DNA from: Geobacillus thermoleovorans
Lineage (GTDB): Bacteria; Bacillota; Bacilli; Bacillales; Anoxybacillaceae
Assembly: GCF_001610955.1 (NCBI RefSeq)
Contig: NZ_CP014335.1
Location: forward strand, 2,861,001-2,925,000
Length of the DNA: 64,000 bases
Direction: 5' to 3'
This document shows positions 9,162-18,370 of this stretch, piece by piece. The translations under genes were made by a program, and so were the position numbers. Position 1 is the stretch's first letter, and each line of letters opens with the position of its first letter. The notes under the pieces were generated by a model. It was not told the origin of the DNA. It was given only the letters and a program-made list of their open reading frames with translations, and searched no databases.

Positions 9162-9455
9162 ATGGCGGAACGGGAAACATACGCCGATTTTTCCGTCGTC
9201 GAGAAACAGCGCAATTTCTTGACCGCTGAAGAGTTCCCAGAAGGGCCGTACGGCTCGCCGCGCCGCGACGACGCGCCGGTCGAAAACAAAAGCACGCCTT
9301 GGAAGGAAGGCCAGCGGCATTACAGCGCCTTCAACTACGAGTTTAAATCGTTCCACCAAAACATTCCAAGGCGCGACCCAGCCGCCCACCCGCCGCACGA
9401 CGATCCGCATCAGAGCGAACAGTTTCCGTACAATGAAACGGAAGAGCAGCCTTGA
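9162..9455 (+). CDS. Small hydrophilic protein of unknown function
   Basis: 97 residues, very polar, with many Pro, Glu, His and Asn and no Cys, membrane segment or signal peptide. It looks largely disordered (for example EEFPEGPYGSPRRDD and a PHDDPHQSEQFPYNE tail). I recognise no domain. A strong ribosome binding site (GAAGGAAGGTGAG) sits 5 nt before ATG 9162. The gene follows the DUF3055 gene by 58 bp on the same strand, so the two are probably co-transcribed. Confidence 0.7.
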   Translation: MAERETYADFSVVEKQRNFLTAEEFPEGPYGSPRRDDAPVENKSTPWKEGQRHYSAFNYEFKSFHQNIPRRDPAAHPPHDDPHQSEQFPYNETEEQP

Positions 9456-9480
9456 CATTCAGCAGGACAGCGAAAGAAAC

Positions 9481-9516
9481 GGAGCAGCCGCCCAGCCTAT
9501 GGCGGCTGCCGCGTTT
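9481..9516. terminator. Possible terminator hairpin between convergent genes
   Basis: GCAGCCGCC and GGCGGCTGC pair around an 8-nt loop. Only short T runs follow, so termination is likely but weak. Further on, the 14-mer GCGCCGCGGTCCAC is repeated in tandem at 9638-9651 and 9652-9665. Confidence 0.45.
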
Positions 9517-9673
9517 GCCGTCTCGCCATGCGGCAGCGATGAGGAATGTCGCGCCGTCTTTTGTCTGTCCGCGAGTCGTCTTCCCGCCTTGCGAGCCCTT
9601 CGCCGCACAGCGGTTTCTTGCTCCCGCCTCTTCTCCCGCGCCGCGGTCCACGCGCCGCGGTCCACTGGCGCGG

Positions 9674-9949
9674 TTATCGTTTCACCTTGCGCAGCACAAA
9701 ATACGCGCAGCCGAAGTTGCAATATTCATACAAATATTCGGACAACGTGCTGATTTTCGTATCGTACGTCGCTTTTTGGTTATGGTCGTCAAAAAACCCG
9801 CGCAACCGGAGCTGGTTGTATCCCCAATCCCCGACAATGTAGTCGTACTTCGCCAAAATGTCCGCATATCGGGCGCGAAAGGCTTCTTCATTAAAGGCGT
9901 TTTTCACATTTTCCACCAGTTCGTAACAATGATTGTTAATGCAAATCAC
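9674..9949 (-). CDS. yutD: YutD family protein (DUF1027)
   Basis: Cytosolic protein of 91 residues with the highly conserved YutD blocks NAFNEEAFRARYADIL, YDYIVGDWGYNQLRL and YEYCNFGCAYFVL. The two cysteines close to the C-terminus may bind metal. Function unknown. The GTG at 9949 is preferred because GAGGTGA is 5 nt upstream; a GTG three codons earlier has no proper spacing. Convergent with the gene at 9162. Confidence 0.88.
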   Translation of the reverse strand: MICINNHCYELVENVKNAFNEEAFRARYADILAKYDYIVGDWGYNQLRLRGFFDDHNQKATYDTKISTLSEYLYEYCNFGCAYFVLRKVKR

Positions 9950-10061
9950 TGTTCTCACCTCGCCTTTCCACTTCCATCATAAACGATGCATCGCCCCCAA
10001 TCAATTACTGTCATCAAACCATCATCCGTGTGCCACCCTAAAAGCGAAGGGGGTGCTGACG

Positions 10062-10748
10062 ATGAGACGACCATGGTTGGCCGTTATGTTCGGAGCGGCC
10101 GTCGCCCTAGCCGGCTGCGCGCAGACGGCTCAGGACGAAAACACCGATATTTACAAGCGGAGCGGCAACACGATCAATGTCACCGACCGCAACGAGCTGT
10201 ACAATGAAAACGGGGTGCCCAACGGCGATGACACGCCGATGAACAACTTCGGCTACGTCCGCCATCAAAAAAGCCCGATCCTCGGCGATGCAAACGGCTA
10301 TAACGACATGCCGTCCTTCAACCGCGAGAAAGCGGCTGATTTAATCAGCAAATTGTGCACCCAGCTGCCGGGCGTCAAAGACGTCGCCACGCTCGTCACG
10401 GATGAGGAAGTGCTCGTCGTGTATGACGCGGACACGAACAACCGGCAGCAAACGGCCGATCAAGTGAAAAAAACAGCGCTTTCCGTCGTTCCCCGCTACT
10501 ACCATGTGTATGTCGCCGACAATCCGCAGCTGATGAAGGACATTGAGCGCTTCGGGCGCCTTGATTCGAACACGCGCAACATCGACCAAATTCTCGATGC
10601 GACGATTCAGCGGATGTTGAAATATCCGCAAGGGAAAAAACTGAGCGACGGGGAAAATGAAAACGGCGAAATGATCAACGAAACAAACGATGAATTAGAC
10701 CGCGATTTCCGCGACGGCACGCCGCGGGCGACGAAAGCGGGGCGCTAG
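10062..10748 (+). CDS. yutC: YhcN/YlaJ-family sporulation lipoprotein YutC
   Basis: Predicted lipoprotein of 228 residues. A short signal peptide ends in the lipobox LAGC (Cys around residue 19), followed by an acidic linker and a YhcN/YlaJ domain (about 85-200) with the pattern LPGVKDVATLVTDEEVLVVYD. This family is found in forespore and coat membranes and is linked to germination in B. subtilis. AAGGGGGTG lies 6 nt before the ATG. The hydrophilic C-terminal tail is rich in Asn, Glu and Asp. Ended by a terminator shared with lipA. Confidence 0.82.
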   Translation: MRRPWLAVMFGAAVALAGCAQTAQDENTDIYKRSGNTINVTDRNELYNENGVPNGDDTPMNNFGYVRHQKSPILGDANGYNDMPSFNREKAADLISKLCTQLPGVKDVATLVTDEEVLVVYDADTNNRQQTADQVKKTALSVVPRYYHVYVADNPQLMKDIERFGRLDSNTRNIDQILDATIQRMLKYPQGKKLSDGENENGEMINETNDELDRDFRDGTPRATKAGR

Positions 10749-10752
10749 GGAA

Positions 10753-10795
10753 AAGAAACGGTCTGCCTTCTTTATGAAAGGCATGACCGTTTCTT
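10753..10795. terminator. Terminator between yutC and lipA
   Basis: GAAACGGTC pairs with GACCGTTTC and an inner TGCCTT pairs with AAGGCA around a short loop. A and T tracts flank it, so it can act in both directions. Confidence 0.75.
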
Positions 10796-10870
10796 CGCGT
10801 TCATCCGGCCGGGATGATGCTTTCAGCCGCTGAAACAACGCTTGCTTGCTTTCGCGCCGTTCGTTGGATG

Positions 10871-11767
10871 TTACGCTTTCAACTGCCGCGCTTTCGCCGC
10901 CTCGCTCACCTGCTCATCGGCATGGTACGACGAGCGGACGAGCGGCCCCGCTTCACAATGGCTGAACCCTTTGCTCAACGCGATTTCTTTCAGCTCTTGA
11001 AACTCGTCCGGATGGTAATATTTCACGACCTTCAAATGCTTTTTCGTCGGTTGCAAATACTGGCCGATCGTCAAAATGTCGACATGGTTGGCGCGCAAGT
11101 CATCCATCGCTTCAATGATTTCCTCTTTCGTTTCCCCAAGGCCGACCATGATGCTCGATTTCGTCGGAATGTCCGGCTGCAATTCTTTCGCGCGCCGCAA
11201 AAACTCAAGCGAACGTTCGTACGTCGCGCGGGCGCGCACCCTTGGAGTCAAGCGGCGCACCGTTTCGATGTTATGGTTTAAAATGTCAGGGCGGGCATCC
11301 ATCAAAATTTTCAAGTTTTCATACACCCCGCCCATATCCGACGGCAGCACCTCGATCGTCGTAAACGGGTTTTTCCGGCGGATGGCGCGCACCGTTTCGG
11401 CGAATACCGCCGCCCCGCCGTCTTTTAGGTCATCGCGGGCGACGGCGGTGACGACGACGTGTTTCAAGTTCATGATGCGCACCGATTCCGCGACGCGTTC
11501 CGGCTCCTGCCAATCGAGCTCGGTCGGCAGCCCGGTTTTGACGGCGCAGAAGCGGCAGGCGCGCGTGCAGACGCTGCCTAAAATCATAAACGTCGCCGTC
11601 CGCCGTACGGCCCAGCATTCGTGAATGTTTGGGCACTTCGCTTCCTCGCAAACGGTATGTAAACGGTTTTCCCGCATCAGCTTCTTTAAACCGATATAAT
11701 TCTCGTTCGTGTTCAACTTGATTTTCAACCAGTCCGGCTTGCGGACGTGTTCTTCTTTCGTCGCCAT
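10871..11767 (-). CDS. lipA: Lipoyl synthase
   Basis: Radical SAM enzyme that inserts two sulfurs into octanoyl groups on lipoyl domains such as GcvH. Both cluster motifs are intact: Cys40-Cys45-Cys51 ([12 protein letters not shown]) for the auxiliary cluster and Cys67-Cys71-Cys74 (CTRACRFC) for the SAM cluster. The C-terminal RSSYHA motif that contributes the serine ligand is also present. 298 residues. The start at 11767 has GGAGTGAG 8 nt upstream; the 22-codon open extension lacks support. The 166-bp divergent gap to lytH holds both promoters. Confidence 0.96.
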   Translation of the reverse strand: MATKEEHVRKPDWLKIKLNTNENYIGLKKLMRENRLHTVCEEAKCPNIHECWAVRRTATFMILGSVCTRACRFCAVKTGLPTELDWQEPERVAESVRIMNLKHVVVTAVARDDLKDGGAAVFAETVRAIRRKNPFTTIEVLPSDMGGVYENLKILMDARPDILNHNIETVRRLTPRVRARATYERSLEFLRRAKELQPDIPTKSSIMVGLGETKEEIIEAMDDLRANHVDILTIGQYLQPTKKHLKVVKYYHPDEFQELKEIALSKGFSHCEAGPLVRSSYHADEQVSEAAKARQLKA

Positions 11768-11933
11768 CGTTCTCACTCCACTTGTCGATGATTGTTCATT
11801 TCTCATTATAATGAAAAGCGCAGGAAAACACAAAAAAATCGTCCATCAGACGATTTTCCTCCTTTTAACATTTATGAAATTCCCGTTTCTCCCCAAACTA
11901 AACATATGAAACGGGCGGAAAGGGGGAATACGC

Positions 11934-12923
11934 GTGCATCGATGGCTTGCCGCCATATCGGCGGCAGCGATGCTGTGGATCGCCGCCGGCGCGGCTTCGG
12001 CGGCGGAACAGGAAGAAGCGATGTATGAAAAGCGAATGGAGCTGTACAAAAAGGCCGAAGCCGTTTCCTTGATCCCGTGGTATTACTTTGCGGCCATTGA
12101 CCAGTATGAGCGAAACGTCCGGCAAGTGCGCCGCGACCTGCCCAAGCCAGCCGGCGTTCTCGGCATTTATATGAAGCCGGAAATATGGGCCGGGCCGCTG
12201 AACAAAAACCCGCATGATACAGACCCGTTCACCATCTCCCAGTTTGGCGGCCTTGGCGTGGACGGAGACGGCGACGGCTATGCGCGGGCGGATGACGATG
12301 ACGATGTGATCATGGCCATGGCCCGCTATTTGCAGACGTACGGCATCGATCACCGCCATATCAAAATCGCGCTTTGGAACTATTACCAACGCGCCAAAAC
12401 CGTCGACTTGATTTTAGGAAAGGCGAGAATTTATAAAAAGTATCAGACGTTGAAATTGGACAACCACGTGTTTCCGCTTCCGCTAGGGGCCAATTACAGC
12501 TACCGCGATACATGGGGGGATGCGCGCGGCTGGGGCGGGCGGCGCATTCATGAAGGAACCGACATTTTCGCCGGCTACGGCGTTCCGGTGCGCTCGACGT
12601 GCTACGGCATCGTCGAGCTGAAAGGGTGGAACAAATACGGCGGCTGGCGCATCGGCATCCGCGACATCAACAACACGTACCACTACTTTGCCCATTTGAA
12701 CGGCTTCGCCGCCGATCTTCGCGAGGGGCAAATCGTCGAGCCGGGGACGATCATCGGTTCGGTCGGCAGCTCTGGCTACGGTCCGCCCGGCACGGCGGGG
12801 AAATTTCCGCCCCATCTTCACTACGGCATGTACAAAGACAACGGCTATACCGAATGGGCGTTTGACCCGTACCCGCACTTAAAAGCATGGGAGCGGGCCG
12901 AGCGGCAACAACGGCGCCGCTAG
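11934..12923 (+). CDS. lytH: Spore peptidoglycan endopeptidase LytH (M23 family)
   Basis: Secreted L-alanyl-D-glutamate-type metallopeptidase of 329 residues that shortens peptide side chains of spore cortex peptidoglycan in B. subtilis. It has an N-terminal signal sequence (about residues 4-22, AAAMLWIAAGAASA), a linker domain with an acidic DGDGDGYARADDDDD stretch, and an M23 domain with zinc ligands His206 and Asp210 (HEGTD) and the HLH motif (His294, His296). It starts with GTG 7 nt after AAAGGGGG. In B. subtilis lytH is next to yunB; here a liv operon lies between them. Confidence 0.88.
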   Translation: MHRWLAAISAAAMLWIAAGAASAAEQEEAMYEKRMELYKKAEAVSLIPWYYFAAIDQYERNVRQVRRDLPKPAGVLGIYMKPEIWAGPLNKNPHDTDPFTISQFGGLGVDGDGDGYARADDDDDVIMAMARYLQTYGIDHRHIKIALWNYYQRAKTVDLILGKARIYKKYQTLKLDNHVFPLPLGANYSYRDTWGDARGWGGRRIHEGTDIFAGYGVPVRSTCYGIVELKGWNKYGGWRIGIRDINNTYHYFAHLNGFAADLREGQIVEPGTIIGSVGSSGYGPPGTAGKFPPHLHYGMYKDNGYTEWAFDPYPHLKAWERAERQQRRR

Positions 12924-13075
12924 CCGCGCGGGGGCCGGCGCGACGGGGTTCTCTCCGCCAACGCCAGCCGCCCAAATCAGCGGCATGTTTTTTCAAGAGC
13001 AGAGACGTCCCGGACGCCGATGTTTCCCGTCCGTCCATCCCAGCCGGCGTTCGCCGGCCGAAACGGCAATGACGG

Positions 13076-13112
13076 AAAAAGGCTGATCTCCAAGTTGGAA
13101 TCAGCCTTTTTT
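13076..13112. terminator. Bidirectional terminator between lytH and livF
   Basis: AAAAAGGCTGAT and ATCAGCCTTTTTT form a strong stem around a CTCCAAGTTGGA-type inner part. T tracts occur on both strands. The 150 bp between lytH and this hairpin hold no gene. Confidence 0.85.
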
Positions 13113-13171
13113 CCACGGCGGCACAACCGTCCGAAACGGCTTTCCGCTGACGTTCTTCCGCCTATCGCTTC

Positions 13172-13879
13172 TCAATGCCCGCCCAAATACGCCTGCTTCA
13201 CCTGCTCGCTCGCCTGCAGCTCGCTCGCCGTTCCCGACAAGACGACGCGCCCCGATTCAAGGACATAGGCGCGATGGGCGATGGAGAGCGCCATATGGGC
13301 GTTTTGTTCGACAAGCAAAATCGTCGTCCCCGACTCGTTGATTTCCTGAATGATGCGGAAAATCGTCTTGACCAAAAGCGGCGCGAGCCCCATTGACGGT
13401 TCGTCAAGCAAGAGCAGCTTCGGGCGCGCCATGAGCGCGCGGCCGATGGCGAGCATTTGCTGCTCGCCGCCCGAAAGCGTGCCGGCCAGCTGCTTGCGCC
13501 GCTCCTCAAGGCGCGGGAACAGCTGAAAGACTTTGGCAAAGTCTTGTTGAATGCCTTCTTTGTCTTTGCGCAAAAACGCGCCGAGCTCCAAGTTTTCCTC
13601 GACCGTCATATTGGCGAAAACGCGCCTCCCTTCCGGCACGTGGGAAATGCCTTGCTTGACGATCGTCTGCGCCGCCTTGCCGGCGATCGAGGCTCCCTCA
13701 TACACGATGTCGCCGTTTTTCGGCCTAAGCAGCCCGGAAATGGTTTTCAGAAGCGTCGTTTTCCCCGCGCCGTTCGCCCCGATCAGCGTGACGATCTCGC
13801 CTTTGTTCACCTCAAGCGATACGCCTTTTAAGGCATGAATGTTGCCGTAAAACACATCGATTCCATCCACTTTCAACAT
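13172..13879 (-). CDS. livF: Branched-chain amino-acid ABC transporter, ATP-binding protein LivF
   Basis: ATPase of 235 residues for a HAAT-type importer. Walker A is GANGAGKTT, the signature is LSGGEQQM and Walker B is LLLLDEPSMGL, followed by the short LivF-type C-terminus ending in EQVKQAYLGGH. It pairs with LivG in the cytoplasm. The ATG at 13879 lies 2 bp after the livG stop, and its ribosome binding site GAGGAGGTG is inside the livG end. The open frame extends 39 codons upstream only because it overlaps livG. Confidence 0.93.
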   Translation of the reverse strand: MLKVDGIDVFYGNIHALKGVSLEVNKGEIVTLIGANGAGKTTLLKTISGLLRPKNGDIVYEGASIAGKAAQTIVKQGISHVPEGRRVFANMTVEENLELGAFLRKDKEGIQQDFAKVFQLFPRLEERRKQLAGTLSGGEQQMLAIGRALMARPKLLLLDEPSMGLAPLLVKTIFRIIQEINESGTTILLVEQNAHMALSIAHRAYVLESGRVVLSGTASELQASEQVKQAYLGGH

Positions 13880-13881
13880 GG

Positions 13882-14661
13882 TCACGACACCTCCTCGCCA
13901 AGGTAAGCCTCGATCACTTTCGGGTTGCTGCGCACTTGTTCCGGCGTGCCTTCGGCGATCAGCTGGCCGTGATCCAACACGTAAATGCGCTCGCATATGC
14001 CCATCACAAGCGACATGTCATGCTCAATCAACAAAATCGTCAACGCAAACCGTTCGCGAATGAACGCAATCAACTTCATCAATTCTTTCGTTTCTTGCGG
14101 GTTCATGCCGGCGGCCGGCTCGTCAAGCAAAAGCACTTTTGGCTGCGCCGCCAGCGCCCGAGCGATCTCAAGCCGGCGCTGCTGGCCGTACGGCAAGTTT
14201 TTCGCCTTCTCGTGCATGACGCCATCAAGCTGAAAAATGTTCAAAAACTCGATCGCCTTTTCTTCCATTTCCTTTTCACCGCGGAAATGGGACGGGAGGC
14301 GGAGAATGGAGCTCGCGATCGAATGGCGGGCGTGCGCATGGTAGGCGACTTTCACGTTGTCGAGCACCGACAGCTCGCCGAACAGGCGAATGTTTTGAAA
14401 CGTCCGGCTGATCCCTTTGCGCGTAATTTTATACGGCGGCAGGCCGTTCAACGTCTCGCCGTCAAGCATAATCCGCCCGTCAGTCGGCACATACACGCCC
14501 GTCAATAAGTTAAACAGCGTCGTTTTCCCCGCGCCGTTCGGGCCGATGAGCCCGACAAGCTCCCCTTGATACAGCTCCATCGTCACACCGGAGAGCGCCT
14601 TCAGCCCGCCAAACTGGATGCCGACATTTTCCGCCTTAAGCAACGGTGTTTTTGCCGCCAT
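13882..14661 (-). CDS. livG: Branched-chain amino-acid ABC transporter, ATP-binding protein LivG
   Basis: ATPase of 259 residues. Walker A is GPNGAGKTT, the signature is LPYGQQRR (the usual LivG deviation from LSGGQ) and Walker B is VLLLDEPAAGMNPQE. The LivG-specific C-terminal tail ends EQVRSNPKVIEAYLG. Its start overlaps the livM end by 26 bp, with AGGGAGGAATG as ribosome binding site inside livM. Confidence 0.93.
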   Translation of the reverse strand: MAAKTPLLKAENVGIQFGGLKALSGVTMELYQGELVGLIGPNGAGKTTLFNLLTGVYVPTDGRIMLDGETLNGLPPYKITRKGISRTFQNIRLFGELSVLDNVKVAYHAHARHSIASSILRLPSHFRGEKEMEEKAIEFLNIFQLDGVMHEKAKNLPYGQQRRLEIARALAAQPKVLLLDEPAAGMNPQETKELMKLIAFIRERFALTILLIEHDMSLVMGICERIYVLDHGQLIAEGTPEQVRSNPKVIEAYLGEEVS

Positions 14662-15610
14662 GATTCATTCCTCCCTGCGCTGCCTTCCGCCATTTGAAGA
14701 GCGAAGATAGTTCTTTCGTCCCCATCAGCCCGGTTGGACGGTACAGCATCACCAAAATCAAGACGATGCTGTAAATGATCATCCGCGTTTCCGGATAGTT
14801 TTGCAAGAACGTCGAAACGATCGTCAGCAGCACCGCCGCCACCACCGCGCCGGATAGGCTGCCGAGCCCGCCGAGCACGACGAAAATCAAAATGTCAAAC
14901 GATTTTAAAAAGCCGAAGTTCGACGGCTGAATGATGTAAAAGTGATGGGCGTACAGCGCCCCGGCGATGCCGGCGAAAAACGAACCGATCGCAAACGCCG
15001 CCACTTTGTAATACGTCGTATTGATCCCCATGGCATCAGCGGCGATTTCATCCTCGCGAATCGAAATGCACGCCCGTCCGTGCGTCGAGTTCGTGAAGTT
15101 GGCGATCACCAAAATCGTGACAAACAGGCAGGCGAACACCCACGGCCATGTCGTCATATGCGTCACCGTCATGCCGCTCGCCCCGCCGACGTAATCGATG
15201 TTCAAGAGCGCGATGCGGACAATTTCGCCAAACCCAAGCGTGGCGATCGCCAAGTAATCGCCTTTTAAACGCAGGCTCGGCACGCCGATGACGAGGCCGG
15301 CGAGCATCGCCGCGATCCCAGCGGTCAAGACGCCGACCGCAAACGGCAGCTGCAGCTTCATCGTCATGACGGCTGAAGCGTAAGCGCCGACGGCGAAAAA
15401 GCCGGCATGTCCAATCGAAAACTGTCCGGTGATGCCGATGATCAAGTGAAGGCTCGCCGCCAGCATGACGTTGATCGCCATGAAAAAGAGCGTGTTGACG
15501 TAAAACACATTGAGCGTCCCGCTTGCAATCAGCCACTCGACAACAGCGAAAAAGGCGAAGGCCAGTATGACGGAAACCCAAAATCCACGAGTCCGCTTCC
15601 AAGTTGCCAT
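14636..15610 (-). CDS. livM: Branched-chain amino-acid ABC transporter permease LivM
   Basis: Inner-membrane permease of 324 residues with about 8-10 hydrophobic segments and the family motifs GQFSIGHAGFFAVGAYASA and LRLKGDYLAIATLGFGEIVR. It forms the channel together with LivH. It lies 16 bp downstream of livH. Confidence 0.93.
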   Translation of the reverse strand: MATWKRTRGFWVSVILAFAFFAVVEWLIASGTLNVFYVNTLFFMAINVMLAASLHLIIGITGQFSIGHAGFFAVGAYASAVMTMKLQLPFAVGVLTAGIAAMLAGLVIGVPSLRLKGDYLAIATLGFGEIVRIALLNIDYVGGASGMTVTHMTTWPWVFACLFVTILVIANFTNSTHGRACISIREDEIAADAMGINTTYYKVAAFAIGSFFAGIAGALYAHHFYIIQPSNFGFLKSFDILIFVVLGGLGSLSGAVVAAVLLTIVSTFLQNYPETRMIIYSIVLILVMLYRPTGLMGTKELSSLFKWRKAAQGGMNHGGKNTVA

Positions 15611-15626
15611 TGTCCCCTACCATCCT

Positions 15627-16505
15627 TTACACTTTTTCTCGTACGTTCTTGCCAAACAATCCGGCCGGCCGGAAAATGAGAATGAGAATTAAAATGACAA
15701 ACGCCACTCCGTCGCGCCAAAGCGAGTAGCCGAGCCCGCTGACGAGCGATTCGATGACGCCAAGCAAAAGCCCCCCGACCATCGCTCCCGGAATGATGCC
15801 GATTCCGCCCAACACGGCGGCGACAAACGCTTTCAATCCGGGAAGAATGCCCATCAATGGCTCGATTTTTGTATAATAAATGCCGAAAATAACGCCTGCC
15901 GCCCCCGCGAGCGCCGAACCGATGGCGAACGTGGCCGAAATCGTGTTGTCGACGTTGATTCCCATCAACCGGGCCGCTTCCGCATCATGGGAAACAGCGC
16001 GCATCGCTTTCCCGATTTTTGTCCGGTGAACGATGAACTGAAGAAGGATCATCAAAACGAGGGACGTGCCGAGGATGAACAGCGACTGGCTGCTGATGAC
16101 AACCCCAAACAGCTTCAAGTTCCGATCCGGCAGCAGCGTGCTCGGATACGCTTCCGGCTGGGCCCCGCGCAAATAAATCGTGACGTACTCAATCAAGAGC
16201 GATACGCCGATCGCCGTAATGAGCACTGCGATGCGCGCCGCATTGCGCAGCGGCTTGTAGGCAATCCGCTCGATGATCATCCCAAGCACGGCGCAAGAGG
16301 CCATCGCCAGCAAAAGCGCCGGGAAAAAGCCGACACCAAGCATCGTTACGGCATAAAAACCGACGAATGAACCGACCATAAAGACGTCGCCATGGGCGAA
16401 GTTAATGAGCCGAACAATGCCGTACACCATCGTATAGCCAAGAGCGATGAGCGCATAAATGCTGCCTAGCGAAATGCCGTTGACCAGCTGTTGAATGAGT
16501 TCCAT
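15627..16505 (-). CDS. livH: Branched-chain amino-acid ABC transporter permease LivH
   Basis: Permease of 292 residues whose N-terminus LVNGISLGSIYALIALGYTMVYGIVRLINFAHGD is diagnostic for LivH (short extracts shown: LINFAHGD at about 38-45). The start at 16505 is supported by AAGGAG 10 nt upstream; the 30-codon open extension covers the hairpin region and is not likely to be translated. Confidence 0.93.
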   Translation of the reverse strand: MELIQQLVNGISLGSIYALIALGYTMVYGIVRLINFAHGDVFMVGSFVGFYAVTMLGVGFFPALLLAMASCAVLGMIIERIAYKPLRNAARIAVLITAIGVSLLIEYVTIYLRGAQPEAYPSTLLPDRNLKLFGVVISSQSLFILGTSLVLMILLQFIVHRTKIGKAMRAVSHDAEAARLMGINVDNTISATFAIGSALAGAAGVIFGIYYTKIEPLMGILPGLKAFVAAVLGGIGIIPGAMVGGLLLGVIESLVSGLGYSLWRDGVAFVILILILIFRPAGLFGKNVREKV

Positions 16506-16558
16506 GATCGCACGCTCCTTAACGAAAACTCGTCGTTGACCAAAAGAAATGCCGGACA

Positions 16559-16584
16559 GGAGGGCGCCCCTTAGGGGCCTCCCC
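16559..16584 (-). promoter_or_regulatory. Intercistronic hairpin between livJ and livH
   Basis: A GC-rich stem (GGAGG-CCCC against GGGG-CCTCC, 3-nt loop) without a U tract lies between the binding-protein gene and the permease gene. Such hairpins commonly protect the upstream message and let the binding protein be made in excess. That role is inferred. Confidence 0.5.
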
Positions 16585-16610
16585 CGTCCATGCATCCATC
16601 CAGCCTTTCA

Positions 16611-17807
16611 TTACGGATTCACTTTCGTTTTGAATTGCTGCTGCCCGTCTTTGTATTCCAAAATGGCCGCCGATTTGACCGGGTCATGGTTTTCATTGAG
16701 CGTCATCGTGCCGGAGACGAGCTGCAAATCTTTCGTTTGCGCCAGCGCGTCTTTAATTTTCACCGGATCGGCGCTGCCGGCCCGCTTGATGGCGTCGGCC
16801 AGGAAGTAGGCTGTATCATAGCCAAGCGCGTTGAACGCATCCGGCGCTTTGTTGTATTTCGCTTTAAAGGCTTTCACAAACTCTTGAATTTTCGGATCCG
16901 GGTCGCCCGACGAATAATGGTTCGTGATGTACGTGTTGTTCAACGCGTCTTTGCCCGCGATCTCGACCAGCTTCGGCGAATCCCAGCCGTCGCCGCCCAT
17001 GATCGGCACGTTCAAGCCAAGCTCGCGCGCCTGCTTGACGATGAGGCCGACTTCTTCATAATAGCCCGGCAGGAAAATGAACTCTGGATTCTTTGATTTT
17101 ATGCGCGTCAGCGTCGCACGGAAATCGGTGTCTTTCGCGACATACGCCTCTTCAGCGATAATTTTGCCGCCGCCTTGCGTGAACGCGTCTTTAAACGAAG
17201 CGGCCAGCCCTTTCGAATAGTCGCTCGAGCTGTCGATCAACACCGCCGCGTTTTTCACTTTCAGTTCGTTCAAGGCGAATTTGGCCGCCACCGTCCCTTG
17301 GAACGGGTCGATAAAGCACGTCCGGAAGACGAACTCGTTCACTTTGCCGTCTTTGTTCGTGATCGTCGGGTTCGTGCCTGTCGGCGTAATGAGCGGCACT
17401 TTATTGTCGTTGGCGACTTGCACTTGAGCGAGCGTGTTCGTGCTCGTCGCCGAGCCGATGATGGCGACGACTTTATCCTGGCTGATCAACTTGATCGCGC
17501 CGTTCGTCGCTTCGGCCGCTTCCGATTTGTTGTCGACTTTCACCAACTCCAGCTTTTTGCCGTTGATTCCTTCTTTGTTGATTTCCTCAAGCGCCAAGTC
17601 GAGCCCTTCCGCAATCGACTGGCCGTATGACGCGACCCCGCCGGACAGCTCAAGGTTGGCGCCGATTTTAATCACATCGCCGCCCCCGCCTCCGCCGCTG
17701 TTTCCGCCTGAAGAACTGCCTCCTTGCTGGTTGCCGCCGCAGCCGGCCAAAAGACCCGCCGTCAGCATCAATGAGAAAAAGACACCTGCTGCTCTTTTTT
17801 TCTTCAT
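16611..17807 (-). CDS. livJ: Branched-chain amino-acid ABC transporter, substrate-binding lipoprotein LivJ
   Basis: Extracytoplasmic binding lipoprotein of 398 residues. The signal sequence ends in the lipobox LLAGC (Cys near residue 23), followed by a Gly/Ser-rich linker and a Leu/Ile/Val-binding periplasmic fold (IKIGANLELSGGVASYGQS). It is the first gene of livJHMGF. The start at 17807 has GGGGGG about 9 nt upstream; a 20-codon open extension lacks support. The ligand is probably leucine, isoleucine or valine, but the sequence alone does not decide this. Confidence 0.92.
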   Translation of the reverse strand: MKKKRAAGVFFSLMLTAGLLAGCGGNQQGGSSSGGNSGGGGGGDVIKIGANLELSGGVASYGQSIAEGLDLALEEINKEGINGKKLELVKVDNKSEAAEATNGAIKLISQDKVVAIIGSATSTNTLAQVQVANDNKVPLITPTGTNPTITNKDGKVNEFVFRTCFIDPFQGTVAAKFALNELKVKNAAVLIDSSSDYSKGLAASFKDAFTQGGGKIIAEEAYVAKDTDFRATLTRIKSKNPEFIFLPGYYEEVGLIVKQARELGLNVPIMGGDGWDSPKLVEIAGKDALNNTYITNHYSSGDPDPKIQEFVKAFKAKYNKAPDAFNALGYDTAYFLADAIKRAGSADPVKIKDALAQTKDLQLVSGTMTLNENHDPVKSAAILEYKDGQQQFKTKVNP

Positions 17808-18063
17808 TTCTTGTTCCCCCCATTGTTCAAAATGTTCTGTCACCAGAGCGCACACCTTTTTCTGCATACTATATCGATAGAGTCCGTCTGCCTTGTGCGC
17901 TCGTGCGCCGCGCCGGATGGCGCCGCAAACTGATGCATGCCTTCCGATGCCGGCCGTTCATTCCCCCTCTCAAACTGCTATGTAAATAATAAAACTATTT
18001 TCAATTTAATATAATATTACAAAATTCGAACCAACTCGTCTAGTTGTTTTCTATTTGAAAAAC

Positions 18064-18104
18064 AAAAAAAGCTGTTTCCTCTTGACAAACGCCAGAGAAA
18101 CAGC
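18064..18104 (-). terminator. Terminator downstream of yunB, upstream of livJ
   Basis: On the minus strand GCTGTTTC pairs with GAAACAGC around an 18-nt loop and is followed by seven T. It could end yunB read-through or act as an attenuator in a long liv leader. Simple insulation between the two units is the more likely role. Confidence 0.65.
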
Positions 18105-18213
18105 CAAAGCCCCTTCGCCGGGAAGAACACTTTTTTTGCATAACATTTCCATGTTTCTGTCAAAACCATTCCCAACGGCTGACGCGGGCACCCGTCAACC
18201 TAACGGAACTATA

Positions 18214-18370
18214 TAGATGCAATTTGAAGCTTTGCCATTTGCAGCTTTTACCCGAGTATTTGATCGACTGTCGGGCGACCGAACAACGCCGCTTAAAGAC
18301 TCATATATGGGTCTGTGAAGCAGGCGGTTGTTCGATCCTCCGTCACGCCTTGGCTTGCCTTCGACAGTCG
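18214..18370. repeat. Degenerate mobile-element-like repeat, copy A
   Basis: Bases 18217-18266 match 59451-59499 at about 44 of 50 positions (beginning ATGC-ATTTGAAGCTTT). The segment also contains the inverted pair CGACTGTCG (18265-18273) and CGACAGTCG (18362-18370). Relative to copy B, the inner CCTCCGTCACGCC (18337-18349) is inverted while the following GCTTGCCTTCGACAGTC has the same orientation. It resembles a decayed non-autonomous insertion element; no intact transposase is present. Confidence 0.65.

Noticed and set aside
9638..9665. Tandem 14-bp repeat GCGCCGCGGTCCAC.
   Set aside because: Only two copies in a short intergenic stretch; probably a small slippage duplication without function.
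18046..18063. GTTTTCTATTTGAAAAAC as a possible CodY site for the liv operon.
   Set aside because: The TTTTC and GAAAA halves are separated by 5 bases where the CodY motif has 1. The match is too weak to claim.
18180..18200. GACGGGTGCCCGCGTC upstream of livJ looked like a T-box core.
   Set aside because: It lacks the GGUACCGCG order of the T-box, forms a small hairpin on its own, and no specifier or leader structure was found.
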